Source: Synechococcus sp. LA31
GTDB lineage: Bacteria > Cyanobacteriota > Cyanobacteriia > PCC-6307 > Cyanobiaceae
Assembly: GCF_018502385.1 (NCBI RefSeq)
Contig: NZ_CP075523.1
Span: 2,232,001-2,296,000 of the forward strand
Reading direction: 5' to 3'
Length of the DNA stretch: 64,000 nt
The position numbers and the translations under genes are program-made. This document shows positions 53,052 to 62,465 of this stretch, piece after piece. Every line of letters begins with the position of its first letter. Position 1 is the stretch's first letter. A model generated the notes under the pieces. The model saw only the letters and a list, made by a program, of their open reading frames with translations, was not told the DNA's origin and ran no database searches.

Positions 53052-54155
53052 TCAGGCCCCGTTCCAGCGCTTCAGGATCGGCTCGAGCGCTCCGCTGAAG
53101 CGCATGGTGGAGATCCTCAGGTTGATCTGATCGCGTTTTGCCTTGCTCAGTCCGCTGCCGAAGACAAAAGCCTGAGGTGTGCGATTGAACGTTTGCGCGG
53201 AGATCTGATAAGCGCTCGGATCGTTGATCCGGCGGCTCATCCGCTGAATCCGGCCGGTGTCGGCCATCACATTGCTCACCGTGCCGCGCTTCAGAGCTCT
53301 GATCAGGGCCTCATCTCCGCTGATCGGCTCGATCCTCTGTTCAAGAGCCGGCTGGCCCAGCGCCCTGGCCTGCTGTTTCAGCCAGAGCTCACTCACGGTG
53401 CCACCATCCACGGCCACGCCCTCACTCAGCGCTCGGATCAGCCATTCCTTCTCGGAGAGATCCACCGGTTGGTAATCCTGAAACACCAGTGTGGCTGCGG
53501 TTCCAACAAAGATGGAGGTGATGATGAGCCTCGAGATGTTGATCAGGGTGAGGATCGCCATGGAAGGCGGTGAATCGCCCATTTTGTAGATGCCGGATCC
53601 CACTACGAGCATCATCCAGCCCTTGAAGAAGGTGAATGATCGGCGTTGCTGGCTGATGTCTTTGTGGTGAAACCCTTTGCCGATCCACCAGAGCAATGCT
53701 GCTCCAAGGGCGGTGATTCCCATGAGAAGAACAATGGCATCCTGCAAAGTTGAGTCGCTGCTTAGATTTTTGAGCAGGGGCAGGAGCGGGTGCTGTTGGG
53801 TTTTGCGTGACAGAAAGGCCAGGCTGTCTTCCTGATAAGGGATGGAGAAATCCGCCTTCTCCAGTCGCTCCGGGATGATGTTGAGGCACGACACCGCCAG
53901 ATCAACCTCCCCGTTCGCCGCAGCGTCAATGGCGGCATTGGGGGTGCGCAGGGCCACGGTGGTGTATGTCCAGCTGCGTTGCGTGGCAATGCTCTGCCAG
54001 AGCTCTACGGCCGAGCCGCGAGGCTGGCCGTTCTCCAGCTCGGAACAGGGCATGGCGTTCTGCACCACACCAACCCGCAGCGGCTGAGCCTCGGCCGCTG
54101 AGACGCAGCCAAGCAGGCCAATCCCCACCCATGCCAGGCCCAGCGCTCGGCGCAT
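53052..54155 (-). CDS. Prokaryotic ionotropic glutamate receptor-like channel
   Basis: 367 residues: signal peptide 1-23 (AEA), amino-acid-binding lobe 1 (about 24-130, with LRVGVVQNAMPCSEL and SFL-like DFSIPYQEDSLAFLSRK), membrane segment about 140-159, a pore-loop region about 175-195 (FFKGWMMLVVGSGIYKMG), membrane segment about 199-225, then lobe 2 (about 226-367), ending LEPILKRWNGA. This split periplasmic-binding protein around a two-helix pore is the GluR0 layout. GluR0's TVGYGD filter is replaced by VVGSGIYKMGD. A solute-binding protein with an unusual membrane insertion is less likely. Start overlaps the aspS stop. Confidence 0.8.
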   Translation of the reverse strand: MRRALGLAWVGIGLLGCVSAAEAQPLRVGVVQNAMPCSELENGQPRGSAVELWQSIATQRSWTYTTVALRTPNAAIDAAANGEVDLAVSCLNIIPERLEKADFSIPYQEDSLAFLSRKTQQHPLLPLLKNLSSDSTLQDAIVLLMGITALGAALLWWIGKGFHHKDISQQRRSFTFFKGWMMLVVGSGIYKMGDSPPSMAILTLINISRLIITSIFVGTAATLVFQDYQPVDLSEKEWLIRALSEGVAVDGGTVSELWLKQQARALGQPALEQRIEPISGDEALIRALKRGTVSNVMADTGRIQRMSRRINDPSAYQISAQTFNRTPQAFVFGSGLSKAKRDQINLRISTMRFSGALEPILKRWNGA

Positions 54156-55984
54156 CAGAGCTCGGCCTCGTCCTCCACCCAGGTGCTGGCCACGTGCAGC
54201 TCCTCGAGCTGCTTGGTTGCCACGCCGCCAGGCGCGCCGGTCATCAGGCAGCGGGCCTGCTGGGTCTTGGGGAAGGCGATGGTGTCGCGGATCGACTCTT
54301 CGCCCGCCAGCAGCATCACCATCCGGTCGATGCCGAAGGCCAGGCCGCCGTGCGGCGGAGCGCCCATGTCGAGCGCGTCCATCAGGAAACCGAACTGCTG
54401 ATTGGCTTCCTCCAAGGGGAGGCCAACGGTTTGGAGCACCTGGCGCTGCAGGGCTGAATCGTGGATGCGCAGGGAGCCGCCGCCCAGCTCCAGGCCGTTG
54501 AGCACCAGGTCGTAGGCCTGGGCACGGGCGCTGGGCAGGGTGTCGGCCCAGGCGGCCGGGTCGTTGCCCAGGTCGTCGGTGTTGGGGGCGCAGAAGGGGT
54601 GGTGCAGCGCCTCGTAGCGGTCCTCGTCGCCGTTGAATTCGAACATCGGGAAATCCACCACCCAGAGGAAGTTCCAGCTGTCGTTTTCGCTGTCGGGCTT
54701 CACCATGCCCAGCTCGCGAGCGAGGTATTGGCGCACCCGATCGAGCGCCTTATTCACCGTGGCGGTGTCGCCGGCGCCGAACAGGATCAAGGTGCCGGGC
54801 TCAGCGCCGGTGCGCTGCAGCAGCTCGGCTTTTTTCTCTTCAGAGAGGTTGTCTTTGATGGCGCCGATCGTGTCGATCTCGCCGCCCTCGCGCACGCGGA
54901 TGAAGGCCAGGCCGCCGGCGCCGGCTTTCTGGGCCTCGCTGAACACATCCCCGCCGGGCTTGATACGCACGTTGCTCACGGCGTCGTTACCGCCGGGCAC
55001 GGCGATGCACTTCACCGAGCCGCCGGCGGCCACGGCGCCTGAAAACACCTTGAAGCCCATGTCGGCTACCAGGTCGCTCACGTTGGTGAGCTCCATGCCG
55101 TAGCGGGTGTCGGGGCGGTCGGTGCCGTAGCGCTCCATGGCGTCATGCCAGGTGAGGCGCGGGAAGGGGCGAGGCAGCTCCACGCCCTTCACGGTTGTCC
55201 AGATCGAGGCAATCAGGGATTCGTTGAGCTCCAGGATCTGCTCCTGGTCCATGAAACTCATCTCCATGTCCAGCTGGGTGAATTCCGGCTGGCGATCGGC
55301 GCGCAGGTCTTCGTCGCGGAAGCAACGGGCCACTTGGTAGTAGCGCTCGATGCCGCCCACCATCAGCAGCTGCTTGAACAGCTGGGGCGATTGGGGTAGG
55401 GCGAACCACTCACCGCCGCAGACGCGGGAGGGCACCAGGTAGTCGCGGGCGCCTTCGGGGGTGGAGCGGGTCAGCACCGGTGTTTCCACCTCGATGAAGC
55501 CCTGGTCTTCCAGAAAGCGACGAGCGGCCTGGATCGTCTGGGCCCGCAGGCGCAGGTTGCTGTTCATGCGCTCGCGGCGCAGATCCAAGTAGCGATGGCG
55601 CAGCCGCAGCTCTTCGCGGGTGTTTTCCTCGTCGTGCACTGACACGGCGAAGGGCAGGTTTCCCTTCACGCTGTTGAGCACGGTGATGGCGCTGGCCAGC
55701 ACTTCCACGCGGCCGGTGGTCAGCTTCTCGTTGATGGCATCGGCGGGGCGCTCGCGCACCTTGCCTTCCACCTGGATCACTGTTTCGTTGCGCAGGTGTT
55801 CCGCCACGGCGAACATCTCGGCGCCGTTGTCGGGATCCACCGTGATCTGCACCGTGCCGCTGCGATCGCGCAGGTCGATGAAGATCACACCGCCGTGATC
55901 ACGGCTGCGGTCCACCCAGCCGCACAGTTGCACGGCCTGGCCGGTGGCATCGGGGCGCAGGTCGCCGCATCCGTGGCTGCGCAT
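54155..55984 (-). CDS. aspS: Aspartyl-tRNA synthetase
   Basis: 609 residues, class IIb with the bacterial GAD insertion. N-terminal OB fold ([27 protein letters not shown]), motif 2 with [36 protein letters not shown], and motif 3 [28 protein letters not shown]. Its stop overlaps the receptor-like gene start by one base (TGATG), so the receptor is translated on the aspS mRNA. Whether it is discriminating or charges both Asp and Asn tRNA cannot be decided by eye. Confidence 0.98.
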   Translation of the reverse strand: MRSHGCGDLRPDATGQAVQLCGWVDRSRDHGGVIFIDLRDRSGTVQITVDPDNGAEMFAVAEHLRNETVIQVEGKVRERPADAINEKLTTGRVEVLASAITVLNSVKGNLPFAVSVHDEENTREELRLRHRYLDLRRERMNSNLRLRAQTIQAARRFLEDQGFIEVETPVLTRSTPEGARDYLVPSRVCGGEWFALPQSPQLFKQLLMVGGIERYYQVARCFRDEDLRADRQPEFTQLDMEMSFMDQEQILELNESLIASIWTTVKGVELPRPFPRLTWHDAMERYGTDRPDTRYGMELTNVSDLVADMGFKVFSGAVAAGGSVKCIAVPGGNDAVSNVRIKPGGDVFSEAQKAGAGGLAFIRVREGGEIDTIGAIKDNLSEEKKAELLQRTGAEPGTLILFGAGDTATVNKALDRVRQYLARELGMVKPDSENDSWNFLWVVDFPMFEFNGDEDRYEALHHPFCAPNTDDLGNDPAAWADTLPSARAQAYDLVLNGLELGGGSLRIHDSALQRQVLQTVGLPLEEANQQFGFLMDALDMGAPPHGGLAFGIDRMVMLLAGEESIRDTIAFPKTQQARCLMTGAPGGVATKQLEELHVASTWVEDEAEL

Positions 55985-56027
55985 GCTGAGGAGGGAAACG
56001 CAATCGGCGATTGTCCCACCCAGCGGC

Positions 56028-57155
56028 TCAGCGCCTGTAGAAGGGGCGCCTCACCACCTGGGCTGGTTCCGTTTTGCCACGGATCTCCACCGCCAGCTCC
56101 GAGCCAAGCGCGCAGCTGCTGCTCTCCACGATCGCCAGGGCAATGCCGGTTTGCAGGCAGGGCGACCAGCCACCGCTGGTGACCCGGCCGATCGGGGTTG
56201 AGCCGGGCTCGGCGCCAGCGCCCAGCACGGGATAGCCATGGCGTGGGATGGCGCGGCCCTGCAGTTTCAAACCCACCAGGCGGCGTTGTACTCCGCTGGC
56301 GGTCTGGCGCTCCAGGGCCTCTCGGCCGATGAACGGCTTGGGCATCTCCAGGTGCACAAGCCAACCCAGGCCCGCCTCCAGCGGAGTGGTGGCTTCGTTC
56401 ATGTCTTGGCCATAGAGATGCATGGCCGCCTCGAGCCTGAGGGTGTCGCGGGCACCGAGGCCGCAGGGTTCCACACCGCGCTCCAGCAGCAGCTGCCACA
56501 GAGCTAGGCCGGCCCCGCGTGCCAGCAGCAGCTCAAAGCCGTCTTCGCCGGTGTAGCCGGTGCGAGCCACAAAGGCCGCGCCGATCCCCGGCAGCGTTAG
56601 ATCGCGGTGCCCGAAGCGCGGTAGGCCGCTCAGATCCGTGCCACTGAGGGCTTCCAGCTGGGCCTGTGCCTCCGGGCCCTGGAGGGCCAGGAGTACCCCA
56701 TCGCCCTTGTGGTCGTGCACGCTGATGCCAGCGGGCTCAAGCTGGCTGCTAATCCAGCTGGTGTCGGCCTCGGCGCAAGCCGCATTGATCACCAGCAGCA
56801 GCTCATGGGCCTGAGCGGTGTCGTCCCAGCCGCGGTCGTACACGATCAGATCGTCGCGGATGCCGCCCTGCTCATTGAGCAACACCGTGTAGCTCGCCTC
56901 TCCGGGGCCGATGCGGAAGAGATCGGTGGGTACCAGACCCTGCAGTGCGTCCTTGGCGCCGGGGCCGCTGAGGCGCAGCACACCCATATGGGAGATGTCG
57001 AACAGACCGCAGCGCTCGCGCACGGCCTGGTGCTCCTGCAGCAGGCCGGCGAATTGCACGGCCATCTGCCAACCGGCGAAGGGCACCATGCGGCCGCCGG
57101 CGCTGCTCGCTGCAGCAAACAGAGGCGTGCGCTGCAAGGCTTCAGGAACGGCCAT
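56028..57155 (-). CDS. gcvT: Glycine cleavage system T protein (aminomethyltransferase)
   Basis: Folate-dependent aminomethyltransferase, 375 residues. Landmarks: [93 protein letters not shown] with the conserved catalytic Asp, and [22 protein letters not shown]. About 40 bp upstream of aspS in the same direction. No glycine riboswitch is recognised in the 140 bp before it. Confidence 0.96.
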   Translation of the reverse strand: MAVPEALQRTPLFAAASSAGGRMVPFAGWQMAVQFAGLLQEHQAVRERCGLFDISHMGVLRLSGPGAKDALQGLVPTDLFRIGPGEASYTVLLNEQGGIRDDLIVYDRGWDDTAQAHELLLVINAACAEADTSWISSQLEPAGISVHDHKGDGVLLALQGPEAQAQLEALSGTDLSGLPRFGHRDLTLPGIGAAFVARTGYTGEDGFELLLARGAGLALWQLLLERGVEPCGLGARDTLRLEAAMHLYGQDMNEATTPLEAGLGWLVHLEMPKPFIGREALERQTASGVQRRLVGLKLQGRAIPRHGYPVLGAGAEPGSTPIGRVTSGGWSPCLQTGIALAIVESSSCALGSELAVEIRGKTEPAQVVRRPFYRR

Positions 57156-57295
57156 GGCGGCAGGGCATCGGCCCGGATCCTATGGAGGGTGATTCACAGG
57201 TGGGCTTCAACAAGGGGAAGAGATCCCGCAGGTTCGGTTGTTGCACTGGCCACCACCCAGCGGCGTGCCTACGTTGAGCCCCCTTGCCGCCCCCC

Positions 57296-57532
57296 ATGGG
57301 CACCCGAGCCTGCTGCCGCAGCTGCCGCCACTGCACGCCCCCCAGCGGCGTGGAGATGGGCTGGTGCCAGCTGCGCAAGCTGCCGATTCATGGGGAGTTG
57401 GCGTCAGAGCTGTGGTGCCACCACTGGACGGCGCGCCCTCCCCGGCTGCCGGTGATGGGCGATACCTCTTCAGCGCTCGACCCCCAGCCCACGGATCGCC
57501 AGCTGGCCTTGGCCGATGTGCTCGAAAGCTGA
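57296..57532 (+). CDS. Small cysteine-rich protein, unknown
   Basis: 78 residues from ATG 57296 starting MGTRACCRSCRHCTPPSGVEMGWCQLRKLPIH. Five to six Cys cluster in the first 40 residues, with a sixth in ELWCHHWTARPPRLP, a pattern that suggests zinc binding (CxxCxxC then C...CHH). The C-terminal half is acidic and possibly disordered. No homologue recognised; divergent from gcvT. Confidence 0.6.
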   Translation: MGTRACCRSCRHCTPPSGVEMGWCQLRKLPIHGELASELWCHHWTARPPRLPVMGDTSSALDPQPTDRQLALADVLES

Positions 57533-57643
57533 AGACAAGCCGAAGATTTCCGCGCAGACCGCGGCGAATGTGTTCCAGCACGCCACTGCGGTGATTGGGC
57601 GGTGCCAGGCTGAGCCTCACACAGCTTCATGGAGGCATCGTTG

Positions 57644-58039
57644 ATGGCTGTTGCCGCGGTTGCCAGTCCGATCGAACTGATGGCCACCCAGGTGGACAGC
57701 GAGACGGTGTCCTTTGCCACGGGCGCCGTGATCTTCAGCCGAGGTCAGGCCGCTGATGCCATCTACGGCGTGCGCCGCGGCATCGTGGAAGTGATCAACG
57801 CTCAAGGCGACAAGCTCTGCTACCGCCCCGGTGAGCTGTTCAGCTACGAAGACATCGTCTGGAACGAAGATGTGCGCCACAACGACGCCGTGGCCCGCAC
57901 GCCGGTGGAGTTGGTGCGCCTAGACCGGCTGCGCTTTCTCAACCTGCTCCACAACCACCCCACCATGGCCATCCTGCTGATCGGTCAGCAGCACGAACGC
58001 CTGCGGGAGCAGCGCTCCAGCGGTACCTGCGCTTATTGA
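57644..58039 (+). CDS. Cyclic-nucleotide-binding-like domain protein, no HTH
   Basis: 131 residues forming a single Crp-type sensor domain: FATGAVIFSRGQAADAIYGVRRGIVEVINAQGDKLCYRPGELFSYEDI and RLDRLRFLNLLHNHPTMAILLIGQQHERLREQR helix at the end. The phosphate-binding cassette that holds cAMP (RGE-Arg-Ala type) is not canonical, and there is no DNA-binding domain. ATG 57644 has GGAGG at 57630-57634; an ATG at 57629 is also in frame. Convergent with speB by 1 bp. It may bind an alternative ligand or be an adaptor. Confidence 0.75.
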   Translation: MAVAAVASPIELMATQVDSETVSFATGAVIFSRGQAADAIYGVRRGIVEVINAQGDKLCYRPGELFSYEDIVWNEDVRHNDAVARTPVELVRLDRLRFLNLLHNHPTMAILLIGQQHERLREQRSSGTCAY

Positions 58040-58040
58040 C

Positions 58041-58901
58041 CTAACGGTCGAGCAGGAACAGCAGGCTCCGCACCACCTTGGAGGCGAGCACGCTGCTGAC
58101 GCCGCTGGGATCGAGCATCGGGGCCAGCTCCACCACATCGGCCGCCACCAGGTTGTGGTGGCGCAGTTCATCCACCAGGGCGGCGAAGTCGCTCCAGAGG
58201 AAACCGCCGGGTTCGGGGGTGCCGGTGCCAGCCATCACGGCAGGGTCGAACCAGTCGAGATCCACGGTGAGATAGACGGGCTTGCCGCGCAGGGGCTTGA
58301 GCGCTTCGACCATGCGTTCGATCGCCACGAGGCGGCCCGTTTGGCGCAGTTCGCTGAATTCCTCGCGGGTGCCGCTGCGGATGGCGATCTGCAGCAGCTG
58401 TTGGCTGGGCAGCACCTCGAGGCAGCGGCGCATGGCACAGGCGTGACTGTGGTGGGCACCCAGCCACTCGTGGCGGAGATCGGCGTGGGCATCGAGCTGC
58501 ACCAAAACCAGTTCGGGGTGCTTCTCTGCCACGGCCGCCACCGCACCGGAGCTGATGGAGTGTTCGCCGCCCAGCATCAGGGGCTTGAGCCCGAGGGTCA
58601 GCACGGTTTCGGTGGCCTGCTTCACCGCTGCCACCACTGGTTCCGGTGCACCGAAGGGAATGTCCACGGCGCCCAGATCAGCGATGGCCAGCTCTTCAAG
58701 GTCGCGATCGAGCTGGGGGCAGTAGCTCTCCAGGCCCGGGCTCACCTCGCGGATGGCGGCCGGCCCGAAGCGGGTGCCGGGGCGGAAGGACGTGGTGCCG
58801 TCGTAGGGCACGCCGAACAGGCCCACCCGGCAGCCGGCGGGATCGCGCTGGCTGCCCATGTAGATGGCGCCGTCGGTGTCGAACAGGGAGAGGTCGGGCA
58901 T
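58041..58901 (-). CDS. speB: Agmatinase / arginase-family ureohydrolase
   Basis: 286-residue di-manganese ureohydrolase, producing putrescine and urea from agmatine. Metal ligands can be read: GGEHSISSGAV, LDAHADLRHEW, and VDLDWFDPAVMAGTGTPEPGG. It is 10 bp downstream of speE, so it is a polyamine pair (agmatine to putrescine to spermidine). Urea released could be used by the urease above. Guanidinobutyrase activity is the main alternative. Confidence 0.93.
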   Translation of the reverse strand: MPDLSLFDTDGAIYMGSQRDPAGCRVGLFGVPYDGTTSFRPGTRFGPAAIREVSPGLESYCPQLDRDLEELAIADLGAVDIPFGAPEPVVAAVKQATETVLTLGLKPLMLGGEHSISSGAVAAVAEKHPELVLVQLDAHADLRHEWLGAHHSHACAMRRCLEVLPSQQLLQIAIRSGTREEFSELRQTGRLVAIERMVEALKPLRGKPVYLTVDLDWFDPAVMAGTGTPEPGGFLWSDFAALVDELRHHNLVAADVVELAPMLDPSGVSSVLASKVVRSLLFLLDR

Positions 58902-58911
58902 GGCGGGCGGG

Positions 58912-59775
58912 TCAGGCGTTCAGTGCTCGCTCGATGGCGGCGGGGATGGCGTCGAAGGCGCCGCGTTGCCAGCGGGGGCTCCAGATCTCACAGCCATCGA
59001 CCACGGCCGCGGCACGGGAGGCATCTGGCTCCAGATACCGACGGCCGTCGGTGGCGGCGAACGTCCAGCTCCACCAGCCGCTTGGATACATCGGCACCCA
59101 GCCGTATAGGGGATCGGCGTGGCCGAACACCTCGCGGATCACCTTCACGGTGTCGATGTGCACCTGACGGAAGGCCTCGGGCGATTCGCTCTGGGTGGCG
59201 AACACCCCGCCGGGTTTGAGGATGCGCCGGCACTGCTCGAAGAAGGCGCGGTTGAACAGGCCCTCAGCCGGGCCGGCCGGATCGGAGCCATCCACGATCA
59301 CCACGTCGTAGCTGGAGGCTGGAGCATTCGCGGCCCAGGCGATGCCATCCCCCACGGTGAGGTGGAAGCGGGGATCACTCCAACAGCCCCCGCCGATGCT
59401 CGGCAGGTGCTGCTGGCTCCACTCCACCACCAGCCCATCGATCTCCACCATGTCGAGGTGCTGCACGCCGGCGTGGCGCAGGCATTCCCGCGCCGTGCCG
59501 CCATCGCCGCCGCCGATCACGAGGACGCGCTCAAGCTCTGCGGCACCACAGAGCGCCGGGTGCACGATCGATTCGTGGTAGTGCCGCTCCTGGCGCTCCG
59601 CGGTCATCCAGCAGCCATCGAGCAGCAGACCCTTGCCGTAGCGCTCGCTCTCGATGATCGTCACCCGCTGGAAGGGCGACTGCTCCTCTGCGATCACCCG
59701 CCCGGCCAGGCCGTAGCGCACGCCATCAAAAATCTCGTCGACCCAGCCTGGGGTGGGGGCAGGGGTGGTGCTCAC
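58912..59775 (-). CDS. speE: Polyamine aminopropyltransferase (spermidine synthase)
   Basis: Transfers aminopropyl from decarboxylated SAM to putrescine. 287 residues from GTG 59775, whose [25 protein letters not shown] is the normal start; a GTG at 59814 would overlap the next gene and is less likely. Family blocks: [54 protein letters not shown] (nucleotide-binding), [23 protein letters not shown] and [11 protein letters not shown]. Its first 16 or so codons have a near copy in the chimeric gene at 61981-62382. Confidence 0.95.
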   Translation of the reverse strand: MSTTPAPTPGWVDEIFDGVRYGLAGRVIAEEQSPFQRVTIIESERYGKGLLLDGCWMTAERQERHYHESIVHPALCGAAELERVLVIGGGDGGTARECLRHAGVQHLDMVEIDGLVVEWSQQHLPSIGGGCWSDPRFHLTVGDGIAWAANAPASSYDVVIVDGSDPAGPAEGLFNRAFFEQCRRILKPGGVFATQSESPEAFRQVHIDTVKVIREVFGHADPLYGWVPMYPSGWWSWTFAATDGRRYLEPDASRAAAVVDGCEIWSPRWQRGAFDAIPAAIERALNA

Positions 59776-59801
59776 AGGCCTGGGCTGATCGATGCTTCCA
59801 G

Positions 59802-61508
59802 CTAAGCCTCCCACCCGCCGGTTAGGGCTGCGTTAGGGAAGGCCACGCTGTAGAAGGCCACGCCAGCGTTGCTCCAGCCCTGCTCCAGCCAATGGTTGCG
59901 CTCAGCGCGGGAGCTGGCCAGCTGATGTTGTCCATCCGGTGAGACGAGCTGCCAGATCGGATCGAGACCTTGCAGGGGCTCGTTGTAGGCGGTGAAGACA
60001 TTGCCCTTGTTGTTGTATCCAGCCCGCTCGAGCCGTTTGATCTGGCGTGGATTGGCTGAATAAGCACGGTCATGGCTGCTGCTGTTGCGCAGTTCCACCA
60101 CGTTCACGGTGTAGCTGTCATTGGCGTTGGCAGCGAAGGGAACATCCACCAGCTCCCAGTGGCCGGCGTTCACCCATTTGCCCGCCTGGGAGGAGCTGCT
60201 GGTGAGACGCGCTTCACCGGTGATTGGATCCCGCAGCCGGAAGGCCACGGCGAGGTCGTCTGCGCTGTCGTAAGCATCAAGGCGTTGATCGGCCCAGCTC
60301 ACCGTGGCTGGATTCTTGAGGGCGACCTCCACGTTGATGGTTTGCCCTGGGGATGGTTGGGTGTAGTTGTACGCAGGTAGGGGGGCCGTGCCGGGGCCGC
60401 CGGGGTTGTAGATGGGGCTGTGGGTGCCAAGGCGCGGATCCGGCAGCACCACGGCATTGAGAGCGCGGATCGCTTTGGGGCTGGATGCCTTCACGATCAC
60501 GTCGAACTGGTTGTCGTGGTCTTCCGAATAGGTGTAATCCGGATCGGTGGAGAGGCCGTTGCCCAGATCGGCGATGCCTTTCACTTTGAGCGTGCCGCCT
60601 TGCACCTTCACGCTGGTGCCGGCTTCGTCGATGGTGATCGTGTTTCCACCTCGGCCTGTTGCGGTGAGCTGGAAGAAGCGTTCGAATTCTTGGGGCAGGA
60701 AGCCGCTCACGCCATCGGGTGAGAAGCCGCCGGATGTGAACAGCCGGAGCCGGTAGAGCTTCTCGCTGGTGCCGTAGTACTCCACACCGTGGTTGGCCAC
60801 GGAGTTGGGAAAAGCAGGTGGTGCGTAATCCCCAGCGAGCGAGAGCCGGCTGAGCTTGGCGCCCACCAGCGTGGGGCCGTTGTAGGGGTTGTAGGGGTTG
60901 TTGCTGGTCTGGCTGAGGCCTGTGCCGTCCACCAGGCCATCGGGGGTGATCAGCTGCACTGGGGTGCCGCCGTTCACTACCTCGAACCGCACCGGGTGCA
61001 CGGCAGCTGGGTCGCTACTGGGCAGGCGGTTCGCGTAGTAGCCAAAGGCCACCACGGTCTGGCGTTCGTTGAAGTCAAGGTTGGGGTTCTGGGCCACGTA
61101 GAGGGGCGTGACCACCTCACCGGTGTTCAGGTGGATGCGGAAGTTGTCGGGCAGCACCGTGCTCGGTAGCAGCGGGTGACTGAATTCGATCGGCATCGCA
61201 TCCATGAAGGTCTGCGTGGTCGGGCTGTTGCTGAAGCCTGCCTGCTGAATCCCGGCCGGAAGAACGCCAGAGGTGATGTTGCGGAGCGGTGCGGCTGGAT
61301 CCAGGCCCAGCAACTCCTGCACGACACCTGCACCCGCTGCCTCGGCCAATGCGATCTGGTTTTCGCTGAGCAGGCCAGGGATACCCGTAATGCCCTCAAA
61401 GCCGAGGCCCGCCGCCAGGATGCGGGGTTTGCCGTTGGCGCCGCCGTAGATGTCGGCGCGGATCACGATGTTGCGATGGAGCTGGTCGTAGGTGGAGCCT
61501 TGGCCCAT
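59802..61508 (-). CDS. Large unknown protein with DUF5648-like C-terminus
   Basis: 568 residues from ATG 61508. No signal peptide is obvious. Residues about 1-150 are of unknown fold ([30 protein letters not shown]); the middle resembles extracellular beta-rich proteins ([46 protein letters not shown]). The C-terminus, [37 protein letters not shown], follows the DUF5648/beta-trefoil-like repeat pattern. Might be secreted by a non-classical route. It is inserted between speE and the chimeric mazG gene and shows no operon link to either. Confidence 0.6.
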   Translation of the reverse strand: MGQGSTYDQLHRNIVIRADIYGGANGKPRILAAGLGFEGITGIPGLLSENQIALAEAAGAGVVQELLGLDPAAPLRNITSGVLPAGIQQAGFSNSPTTQTFMDAMPIEFSHPLLPSTVLPDNFRIHLNTGEVVTPLYVAQNPNLDFNERQTVVAFGYYANRLPSSDPAAVHPVRFEVVNGGTPVQLITPDGLVDGTGLSQTSNNPYNPYNGPTLVGAKLSRLSLAGDYAPPAFPNSVANHGVEYYGTSEKLYRLRLFTSGGFSPDGVSGFLPQEFERFFQLTATGRGGNTITIDEAGTSVKVQGGTLKVKGIADLGNGLSTDPDYTYSEDHDNQFDVIVKASSPKAIRALNAVVLPDPRLGTHSPIYNPGGPGTAPLPAYNYTQPSPGQTINVEVALKNPATVSWADQRLDAYDSADDLAVAFRLRDPITGEARLTSSSSQAGKWVNAGHWELVDVPFAANANDSYTVNVVELRNSSSHDRAYSANPRQIKRLERAGYNNKGNVFTAYNEPLQGLDPIWQLVSPDGQHQLASSRAERNHWLEQGWSNAGVAFYSVAFPNAALTGGWEA

Positions 61509-61516
61509 GGCGATCG

Positions 61517-61999
61517 TTGCAGCGGTTGCAATGCAGGCATGCTGAGGGCTGGGCTTGGTTTCGGCAACTGGATCTGCAGCTGATCCCGGGCGTTGTGATC
61601 CCCGCAGCGGAGCTCCGCTGGCGCTTCTCGCGCTCCGGTGGGCCGGGCGGCCAGAACGTGAACACCACCGATTCGCGCGTGGAGCTGGTGTTTGACCTGG
61701 CGGCAACGGCGTCGCTCCCGACGCATCTGCAGGCGCGAGCGATGCAGCGGCTGCAAGCGCGGCTGGTGGAGGGCTGTGTGGTGATCGCCGCCAGCGAGCA
61801 CCGCTCCCAGTGGCACAACCGGGTGGCGGCGCAGCGGCGTTTGGTGGAGCTCCTGCAGGACGCGATCAAGCCGCCGCCGCCGCCGCGGCGGGCCACCAAG
61901 CCCACGCGCGGTTCCGTGCAGCGGCGGCTGCAGGCCAAGAAACAGCGCAGCGCTGTGAAGCAGCAACGACGCGGCCGGGATCAGCTGTCAGACGACTGA
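61517..61999 (+). CDS. arfB: Peptidyl-tRNA hydrolase ArfB-like (ICT1/YaeJ family)
   Basis: 160 residues with the release-factor signature RFSRSGGPGGQNVNTTDSRVEL (the catalytic GGQ) and a highly basic C-terminal tail (RGSVQRRLQAKKQRSAVKQQRRG), as in stand-alone rescue factors that free stalled ribosomes. No codon-recognition domain. The in-frame start is TTG (61517 or 61526); GTG 61595 would lose part of the normal N-terminus (VIPAAELRW is conserved). Its 3' end overlaps the minus-strand chimeric mazG by 19 bases. Confidence 0.88.
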   Translation: MQRLQCRHAEGWAWFRQLDLQLIPGVVIPAAELRWRFSRSGGPGGQNVNTTDSRVELVFDLAATASLPTHLQARAMQRLQARLVEGCVVIAASEHRSQWHNRVAAQRRLVELLQDAIKPPPPPRRATKPTRGSVQRRLQAKKQRSAVKQQRRGRDQLSDD

Positions 62000-62382
62000 G
62001 CGGCTCGGATCTCCGCTTTCGCCTGCTGCCAGAGGCTCTCTAGTTCGCGGATGCTGCGGCCCTGCAGGTCGCCGCCCAGGGCGGCCTCCACGCGGGAGAA
62101 GCGATCCAGAAAACGGCGGTTGGTGCCAGCCAGGCCGGTTTCGGGATCGATGCCGCACCAGCGGGCCACGTTCACCAAGGTGAACAGCACATCCCCCAGT
62201 TCTTCTTGGGCATGGGCTTTGTTGCCGCTGGCCACGGCCTCCTTGAGCTCATCGAGCTCTTCATGCACCTTCTCCCACACGCCGGCCATGTCGTCCCACT
62301 CGAAGCCGGCTGCGGCGGCCTTTTGGGAGATGGTCATGGCGCCGGCCAGGCCGTAGCGCACGCCATCAAAAACCTCGTCCAC
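61981..62382 (-). CDS. Chimeric gene: speE start fused to a MazG C-terminal domain
   Basis: 133 residues. It begins [13 protein letters not shown], a copy of the speE N-terminus, then runs into AMTISQKAAAAGFEWDDMAGVWEKVHEELDELKEAV, which aligns to the C-terminal MazG domain encoded at 63284 with 10 differences in 112 residues. The pyrophosphohydrolase motif residues (EELDE and EELGD) are kept, so a stand-alone MazG domain could be active. GTG 62382 is the first start; in-frame codons upstream still look like speE (GPTQGWV). See the duplication finding. It may be a functional fusion or a decaying remnant. Confidence 0.75.
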   Translation of the reverse strand: MDEVFDGVRYGLAGAMTISQKAAAAGFEWDDMAGVWEKVHEELDELKEAVASGNKAHAQEELGDVLFTLVNVARWCGIDPETGLAGTNRRFLDRFSRVEAALGGDLQGRSIRELESLWQQAKAEIRAAQSSDS

Positions 62383-62465
62383 CCAGCCTTGGGTTGGACC
62401 AGGAGCGGCACTGTCGGCGATCGCGTGGGCGCGGGGAGATCTCTCCAGATTTGCGCACCGCCGGG

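Noticed and set aside
57156-57295. Possible glycine riboswitch before gcvT
   Set aside because: I looked for the paired aptamer cores on the minus strand and found neither them nor a linked terminator.
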